Assembly: GCF_016428585.1 (NCBI RefSeq)
Contig: NZ_JAELVR010000002.1
Span: 62,001 to 126,000 of the forward strand
Direction of reading: 5' to 3'
Source of the DNA: Sedimentitalea arenosa
GTDB lineage: Bacteria; Pseudomonadota; Alphaproteobacteria; Rhodobacterales; Rhodobacteraceae
DNA: 64,000 nt
Below, in pieces: positions 60,035 to 64,000 of the stretch. Under the pieces are notes generated by a model. It had not been told where the DNA came from. It searched no databases and saw nothing but the letters and a program-made list of their open reading frames with translations. A program made the translations under genes and the position numbers. How positions within the stretch are numbered: position 1 is the stretch's first letter; every line of letters starts with the position of its first letter.

Positions 60035-60931
60035 ATGACCCGCTGCTGGCTTGGAGCACTCGCACTCGCCGCCATGGCACCTGCTGCAGAGGCGCAGCAG
60101 GGCGGCCCACCGATGGGCTGGGTCAGCGCCGTGGACGGCTTTGTCTCCTACCAGGATGACTCCGATCTCGACGGCGGGGGCTCCTTCACCGCGACCCGCA
60201 GCTATCTTCGGGCGGGCGGCCTCTATCGGTTTGAAAGCGGTCATTCTGCGGGTCTTTTCGTGAGCGCAGGGCAGTTGGACTATGATTTCGACATCCCCGG
60301 CGCGCGCCCCTGGAGCGATATCAACGATATCCGCGTATCCGTGCCCTTGCGGTTCCCGGTTGGTGACCGGGTCAGCGCCTTCCTCGTGCCGTCGCTGCGC
60401 TACGACTACGAGTCCGGCGTATCGGCATCGGATGGGCGCACGTACGGGGCCTTCGCCGGGTTGACCTGGCGCGTCAGCGATCGTTTGACCATCGGCCCGG
60501 GCGTCGGGTTCTTCACCCAGATCGAGGATGACGACGCGAACGTGTTTCCCGCCTTGCTGGTCGACTGGGACATCACCGATCGCTGGCGCCTCTCGACAGG
60601 CACCGGGCTTGGCGCGACGCAGGGTCCGGGAATCTCGCTCAGCTATGCCTATAGCGACGCGCTGCGTGTGTCGTTCGGCGCGCGCTACGAGGAGTTGCGG
60701 TTCCGGCTTGACGACACCGGTCTTGCACCCGGCGGAGTCGGGCAGGATCGGAGCGTGCCGGTAGTGATCTCGGTGAACTACGATCCGACACCGAACATGT
60801 CGCTGAGTGCCTTCGCTGGCGCCGAATTCGGCGGTGAACTGCAATTGGAGAGCGCCGCGGGCGCAGTGGTCAGCACGCAGGACTATGATACGGCACCGCT
60901 GTTCGGGCTCGCCTTCCGGGTAACCTTCTGA
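60035..60931 (+). CDS. Exported outer-membrane beta-barrel-like protein
   Basis: A 298-aa protein with a signal peptide (LGALALAAMAPAAEAQQ). The mature part alternates polar and aromatic residues in strand-like stretches (GSFTATRSYLRAGGLYRFESG, SAFLVPSLRYDYESG, LRVSFGARYEELRFRLDD) and ends PLFGLAFRVTF, with a terminal Phe as in outer-membrane proteins. AAAGGA lies before the ATG at 60035. The function is not known. Confidence 0.75.
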   Translation: MTRCWLGALALAAMAPAAEAQQGGPPMGWVSAVDGFVSYQDDSDLDGGGSFTATRSYLRAGGLYRFESGHSAGLFVSAGQLDYDFDIPGARPWSDINDIRVSVPLRFPVGDRVSAFLVPSLRYDYESGVSASDGRTYGAFAGLTWRVSDRLTIGPGVGFFTQIEDDDANVFPALLVDWDITDRWRLSTGTGLGATQGPGISLSYAYSDALRVSFGARYEELRFRLDDTGLAPGGVGQDRSVPVVISVNYDPTPNMSLSAFAGAEFGGELQLESAAGAVVSTQDYDTAPLFGLAFRVTF

Positions 60932-61045
60932 GCCAGGGCCACGCGACACGGCAGCGCGTGCCGAAAATAACCGGGACGCGGTCGAAAGAGCATTGCCCCG
61001 CAGACGTGGACTTGGTTCTATCGTGCGCGATCGACGGGGAGTGTG

Positions 61046-62299
61046 ATGCGGTTTTCCGGGCTGAGAGTTCTCAAGGAAGGTTTGACCGGCAACAAGGGCT
61101 GGCGGCCGCACTGGCGCGATCCGGATCCCAAGCCGGACTATGACATCATCCTGATCGGTGGCGGCGGCCATGGCCTGAGCACGGCCTACTACCTCGCGCG
61201 TACCTACGGTCTGAGCCGGATCGCAGTTCTGGAAAAGGGCTATATCGGTGGCGGAAATGTCGGGCGGAACACGACGATCGTGCGGGCCAACTACTTCCTG
61301 CCGGGCAATGCGGAATTCTATTCCCATTCGCTCAAGCTCTGGGAAGGGCTCGAGCAGGAGCTGAACTACAACGTGATGCTGTCCCAGCGCGGGCTGATCA
61401 ACCTGTTTCATTCGGACGGGCAGCGGGACGCCTTCGCGCGGCGGGGCAATGCGATGATCAACCAGGGTGACGATGCGATCCTGCTTGATCGGGAGGGTGT
61501 GCGCGATCATCTGCCGTATCTCGACTTCGACAACACCCGCTTTCCGATTTATGGCGGCCTCTACCATCCGCGCGGCGGCACGGCGCGGCATGACGCGGTT
61601 GCCTGGGGCTATGCGCGCGGTGCCGACCAGCGCGGGGTGGATATTATCCAGAACTGCGAAGTGACGGGCATCGACATCGCCGGTGGCCAGGTCCGGGGGG
61701 TGCAGACCACGCGCGGTGCCATTCGGGCTGACAAGGTCGGAATCGTGGTGGCGGGCCGGTCGGGCCAAGTGGCGGCGATGGCCGGGCTGCGGTTGCCGAT
61801 CGAAAGTCACGTGCTACAGGCCTTCGTGACAGAGGGCCTGAAGCCGATCATCGACCATGTGGTCAGTTTCGGCATGGGTCATTTCTATATCAGCCAGTCC
61901 GACAAGGGTGGGCTCGTCTTCGGGGGCGACCTCGATTTCTATGCCTCCTACGCCGCGCGCGGCAACCTGCCGATGGTCGAACACGTGATGGAGGCGGGGA
62001 TGACTTTGATGCCGATGATCGGCAAGGCCCGTGTCCTGCGCAGCTGGGGCGGCATCATGGACATGACACCGGACGGCTCGCCGATCATCGACAGGACCGG
62101 CATCGACGGACTCTACATAGACTGCGGCTGGTGCTACGGCGGGTTCAAGGCGGTTCCGGCTTCCGGCGATTGCTTTGCGCATCTGATCGCGACCGACAGG
62201 CCGCATCCGGCGGCCGCGGGGTTTCGGCTGGATCGGTTCCGCACCGGGCGTGGCCTGATGGACGAAGAAGGAACCGGAGCACAGCATAACCTGCACTAG
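61046..62299 (+). CDS. soxB: Sarcosine oxidase subunit beta
   Basis: A 417-aa flavoprotein subunit of heterotetrameric sarcosine oxidase. The FAD loop is IILIGGGGHGLSTAYYLA (35-52). H174 in YHPRGG fits the position of the covalent FMN-linking His of the family, and TARHDAVAWGYA follows. The C-terminus has DGLYIDCGWCYGGFKAVP. The enzyme oxidises sarcosine to glycine and transfers the one-carbon unit to THF. GGGGAG precedes the ATG at 61046. First gene of soxB-soxD-soxA. Confidence 0.94.
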   Translation: MRFSGLRVLKEGLTGNKGWRPHWRDPDPKPDYDIILIGGGGHGLSTAYYLARTYGLSRIAVLEKGYIGGGNVGRNTTIVRANYFLPGNAEFYSHSLKLWEGLEQELNYNVMLSQRGLINLFHSDGQRDAFARRGNAMINQGDDAILLDREGVRDHLPYLDFDNTRFPIYGGLYHPRGGTARHDAVAWGYARGADQRGVDIIQNCEVTGIDIAGGQVRGVQTTRGAIRADKVGIVVAGRSGQVAAMAGLRLPIESHVLQAFVTEGLKPIIDHVVSFGMGHFYISQSDKGGLVFGGDLDFYASYAARGNLPMVEHVMEAGMTLMPMIGKARVLRSWGGIMDMTPDGSPIIDRTGIDGLYIDCGWCYGGFKAVPASGDCFAHLIATDRPHPAAAGFRLDRFRTGRGLMDEEGTGAQHNLH

Positions 62300-62328
62300 C
62301 GCGAGGGTAGATGCCGGAGCCTCCGGCG

Positions 62329-62351
62329 GGAGTATTTCTGTGAAGATGAAG
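62329..62351. repeat. Intergenic motif GGAGTATTT-n4-GAAGATGAAG, copy 2
   Basis: Reverse complement of the motif at 37692-37714. It is preceded by an inverted repeat GCCGGAG-C-CTCCGGC (62313-62327), as the other copy is flanked by GC-rich hairpins. It lies in the 66-bp soxB-soxD gap, upstream of the soxD start. Confidence 0.7.
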
Positions 62352-62365
62352 ACGGGACGGGAAAC

Positions 62366-62641
62366 ATGAGGATCACCTGTCCGCTCTGCGGCGAGCGGGA
62401 CCGGCGAGAGTTCTACTACCAGGGTGCGGCGGTTTTGCTGGAGCGCCCGGCCTTCGATGCGTCTGACGAGGCATGGGACGGCTATCTTCACCTGCGCGAC
62501 AACCCGGCGGGAAAGACGCGTGACCTCTGGTATCACGAGGCCGGGTGCGGAGCCTGGGTCGTGGTGACGCGTGATACGGTTACGCATGCGGTCCTCGACT
62601 GTGTGCTTGCGTCCGATGTCGCGTCAGGAGCACGGCCATGA
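62366..62641 (+). CDS. soxD: Sarcosine oxidase subunit delta
   Basis: A 91-aa zinc-binding subunit. The zinc site is C5, C8 (CPLCG), H57 and C61 (WYHEAGCGAW). The length and the DNPAGKTRDLWYHEAGC block are typical. It stabilises the heterotetramer. Its stop overlaps the soxA start by ATGA. Confidence 0.95.
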   Translation: MRITCPLCGERDRREFYYQGAAVLLERPAFDASDEAWDGYLHLRDNPAGKTRDLWYHEAGCGAWVVVTRDTVTHAVLDCVLASDVASGARP

Positions 62642-64000
62642 GGATCGACGACAAGGGGATTGTCGATCGCACCAGGCCGGTGCGCTTCCGGTTCGACGGG
62701 ATCATCTATGAAGGGGTCAAGGGAGACACGGTCGCGTCTGCGCTGCTCGCCAACGACGTGCGCTTGCTCGGGAGGTCTTTCAAGTATCACCGGCCGCGTG
62801 GGATCCTGAGCGCGGGCAGCGAGGAACCCAATGCGTTGGTGACCGTCGGGCGGGGTGCGGGGGCCGAACCGAACGTGCGCGCAACGGTCCAGGAAATCTA
62901 CGAAGGTCTGGAAACGACGAGCCAGAACCGCTGGCCTTCGTTGACGCTGGACCTGATGGCGGTCAACGATCTGGCCGCGCCGTTCCTTGGCGCCGGGTTC
63001 TACTACAAGACTTTCATGTGGCCCGCGACTTTCTGGGAGAAGTTCTATGAACCTCTGATCCGGCGCGCCGCGGGCCTCGGCGCCCTCTCGGGCGAGGCGA
63101 ACCCGGACAGGTATGAGCGCGCCTATGCGTTTTGCGACCTCCTGGTCATCGGTGCCGGGCCGACGGGCCTGATGGCGGCGTTGACGGCGGCGCGCTCGGG
63201 AGCCGATGTGATGCTGCTGGACGAGGACAGCAGCATGGGGGGGCGCCTTCTGAGCGAGACCGACCTGGTTGAAGGTCAGACCGGGCCGGACTGGGTTGAC
63301 AGGGTGCTCGCCGAATTGCGCGGTATGGATAATGTGCGACTGATGACCCGCACGACGGTGGCGGGTGTTTACGATCAGGGCACGTTCGGAGCGCTCGAGC
63401 GGGTCGGCCACCACCGCGCGGAACGACCTGCCGGCGCGCCGCTCGAGACGTTCTGGCGGATCGTGGCGCGGCGCGCAGTGCTTGCGGCCGGAGCACTGGA
63501 GCGGCCGGTGGCGTTTCGAAACAATGATCGCCCGGGCATCATGCTGGCCGGCGCGGTGCGGTCGTACCTGAACAGATGGGGCGTGGCGCCGGGACGCAAG
63601 GTGACGGTGTTCGGCAACACTGACGACGCGCATCGCACGGCGCGTGATCTGGTCGACGCTGGGGTGCACGTGGCCGCGCTGATCGACAGTCGCCATGATG
63701 CGCCGGACAGTTCCGACTATCCGGTCTTCAAGGGGGCGACCGTCTCTGACAGCAGCGGGCGGACGGCCCTCAGCAGCATCACGGTGCGCCGGATCGGAGG
63801 TGAGGAGCGGATCGCCACCGACTGCCTCGCCATGTCGGGCGGCTGGAATCCCAGTGTGCACCTGACATGCCACCTGAACGGGCGGCCGACGTGGCGGGAC
63901 GATATTCTTGCCTTCGTGCCGAGACCAGGGGCCGTCCCCGGCCTGTACGCTGCGGGGGCCTGCAACGGAGTGTTTTCGACCGCGGGCTGTCTGCGCGACG
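62638..64000 (+). CDS. soxA: Sarcosine oxidase subunit alpha (partial, cut by window edge)
   Basis: At least 454 codons of an open frame that runs off the right edge, so the C-terminal aminomethyltransferase-like THF-binding domain is not seen. The N-terminus has RPVRFRFDGIIYEGVKGDTV and SFKYHRPRGILSAG, typical of the alpha subunit. The NAD loop is LLVIGAGPTGLMAA with G172-x-G174-x2-G177. Another flavin/NAD contact is VLAAGALERPVAFRNNDRPG. ATGA overlap with soxD confirms the start. Confidence 0.94.
   Translation, partial: MRIDDKGIVDRTRPVRFRFDGIIYEGVKGDTVASALLANDVRLLGRSFKYHRPRGILSAGSEEPNALVTVGRGAGAEPNVRATVQEIYEGLETTSQNRWPSLTLDLMAVNDLAAPFLGAGFYYKTFMWPATFWEKFYEPLIRRAAGLGALSGEANPDRYERAYAFCDLLVIGAGPTGLMAALTAARSGADVMLLDEDSSMGGRLLSETDLVEGQTGPDWVDRVLAELRGMDNVRLMTRTTVAGVYDQGTFGALERVGHHRAERPAGAPLETFWRIVARRAVLAAGALERPVAFRNNDRPGIMLAGAVRSYLNRWGVAPGRKVTVFGNTDDAHRTARDLVDAGVHVAALIDSRHDAPDSSDYPVFKGATVSDSSGRTALSSITVRRIGGEERIATDCLAMSGGWNPSVHLTCHLNGRPTWRDDILAFVPRPGAVPGLYAAGACNGVFSTAGCLRD

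Noticed and set aside
59996-61810. 604-aa minus-strand frame over the outer-membrane and soxB genes
   Set aside because: Antisense shadow; soxB and the exported protein have signal, cofactor and operon evidence.
62533-63873. 446-aa minus-strand frame over soxD/soxA
   Set aside because: The plus strand carries the uninterrupted soxA frame running off the window edge, with a coupled start.

Overview
The window is high-GC DNA from an alphaproteobacterium, most likely a marine Rhodobacterales (Roseobacter-type) organism. The support is the gene content (a sarcosine oxidase soxB-soxD-soxA operon, a 98-aa 'virulence factor' protein next to a MetF-like reductase and a methyltetrahydrofolate:corrinoid methyltransferase, and hom-glpX-recJ followed by tRNA-Glu), the many 1-, 4- and 8-nt gene overlaps, and two copies of an intergenic motif of the form CTTCATCTTC-n4-AAATACTCC. 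The taxon is an inference from content, not from a search.

Layout. 0-7.7 kb: a glutathione transferase, an EamA exporter, a four-gene molybdenum hydroxylase operon with its own MoaD-like protein, and an acetolactate-synthase-like TPP enzyme with a cupin. 7.7-21.3 kb: the accessory region and the main discovery. A plus-strand cluster encodes a CPBP-type membrane protein, a full radical SAM/SPASM maturase, a 784-aa precursor with a 38-residue Gly-Gly leader and hundreds of Glu-Gly-(Asn/Asp) triplets, an unknown 172-aa protein, an HlyD-like adaptor, a C39 peptidase fused to six membrane segments, and a second six-segment membrane protein. Neither transporter-like protein has a recognisable ATPase domain. 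Facing it on the minus strand are a 2OG-Fe(II) oxygenase, a secreted HExxH protease and a PAS protein. Together they look like a system that modifies, exports, trims and perhaps hydroxylates a giant polyanionic repeat polypeptide. I know of no described equivalent.

21.5-27.7 kb: a hydantoin/amino-acid type catabolic group (SDR, lactonase-like MBL protein, aminotransferase, hydantoinase, VOC protein, racemase, atypical DapA-family protein), largely translationally coupled. 27.7-38.9 kb: an AttH-lipocalin/FtsX-type permease/ATPase export operon, a K+ channel, a phospholipase D/cardiolipin synthase, an AcuC-like deacetylase, small membrane proteins, a YihY protein, RlmE and a Ppx/GppA phosphatase. 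39.1-46.6 kb: one-carbon genes, then a coupled diaminopropionate-lyase-like/M24 peptidase/Asp-Glu racemase trio, an aminotransferase and a small monooxygenase. 46.8-51.5 kb: tRNA-Glu, recJ, glpX, hom and a lipoprotein. 51.6-58.2 kb: a TetR regulator with a perfect 18-bp palindrome, pirin, a stand-alone Hint-domain protein, a beta-hydroxyacid dehydrogenase and three Tad-type pseudopilin/VWA proteins. 58.5-64 kb: a large glutamate dehydrogenase, an outer-membrane-like protein, and soxB-soxD-soxA, with soxA cut by the window edge.
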